From positions 1 to 6,316 of the forward strand of contig JAQBZS010000453.1 in NCBI GenBank assembly GCA_027622115.1: DNA of 6,316 nt. The letters run 5' to 3'. A program made the translations under genes and the position numbers. Shown piece after piece: positions 6,256 through 6,316 of this stretch (its first letter is position 1; each line of letters starts with the position of its first letter). The stretch is from Planctomycetota bacterium. Lineage in GTDB: Bacteria > Planctomycetota > Planctomycetia > Planctomycetales > Planctomycetaceae. The notes under the pieces were generated by a model that was not told the DNA's origin, made no database searches, and saw only the letters and a program-made list of their open reading frames with translations.

Positions 6256-6316
6256 GGAACTCGCCGGGCAGGAGTCAGAGCCCTCGTAGTCGCGAAGAAA
6301 CCGGTGAAAGCCGGCG
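6251..6316 (+). mobile_element. Probable group II intron-derived fragment, continues beyond window
   Basis: Immediately after the hydrolase homology ends, the bases resemble the region at or just before the reverse-transcriptase ORF of bacterial group II introns as I recall it. In translation, GQESE in one frame (6269-6283) is followed in another frame by ALVVAKKPVKAG (about 6280-6315), like the QESE-xVVA-K-GNA-GGAKG opening of many intron-encoded proteins. A GAAA-capped hairpin, CCGGT/GCCGG, occupies 6301-6314. A frame beginning with ATG 6252 stays open to the window end. The expected 5' ribozyme (GUGYG start and several hundred bases of domains I-III) is not present between the hydrolase and this motif, so the element would be 5'-truncated or rearranged. 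The match is from memory of the family; the window ends before the diagnostic RT motifs. Confidence 0.45.

Overview
The window looks like accessory-to-ordinary chromosomal DNA of a planctomycete, probably of the Pirellulaceae type. That rests on three things: an exported WD40 protein with the LPxxAVAxLGxxRF opening common in that phylum, a DUF2330 protein next to a secreted protein whose mature end starts CPFC, and wide, repeat-rich gaps between genes. The taxonomic call is inference from protein style; there is no rRNA or marker gene here.

Layout. 1-2073 (+): a large WD40 beta-propeller protein that is open at the window's left edge. Its first codons are a perfect CTCACG hexamer repeat read as Leu-Thr. 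Its stop codon is the first unit of a second tandem repeat, a TAGAC pentamer (2070-2138). About 2160-2434 (-): a broken remnant of the C-terminal end of nadB (L-aspartate oxidase), missing its catalytic part and carrying a one-base frameshift. 2493-2969 (-): an intact small metallophosphoesterase of the YfcE/MJ0936 type with a perfect Shine-Dalgarno. A 122-bp divergent spacer follows. 3092-4330 (+): a DUF2330 protein with signal peptide and C-terminal membrane anchor. 4380-5561 (+): a secreted or lipid-anchored CPFC protein with a helical C-terminal part. The last two genes are 49 bp apart and probably co-transcribed.

5562-6006 holds no convincing gene. It carries a ~170-bp element made of two ~57-nt imperfect inverted arms (5568-5737), then an unexplained stretch, then a second inverted repeat (5903-5976) with a C(TTCG)G tetraloop hairpin inside. 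6007-6255 (+) is the first ~80 codons of an alpha/beta hydrolase, cut off before its nucleophile serine. The sequence that replaces the rest of it (about 6250 to the end) resembles the start of the ORF region of bacterial group II introns, so the hydrolase appears to have been interrupted by a retroelement fragment.

No single new defence-type or biosynthetic system is visible. The most unusual content is the repeat architecture: one gene bracketed by two different microsatellites, one inside its presumed export signal and one growing from its stop codon, with two gene wrecks (nadB', hydrolase') and two palindromic elements nearby. This points to a locally plastic region around otherwise ordinary genes.
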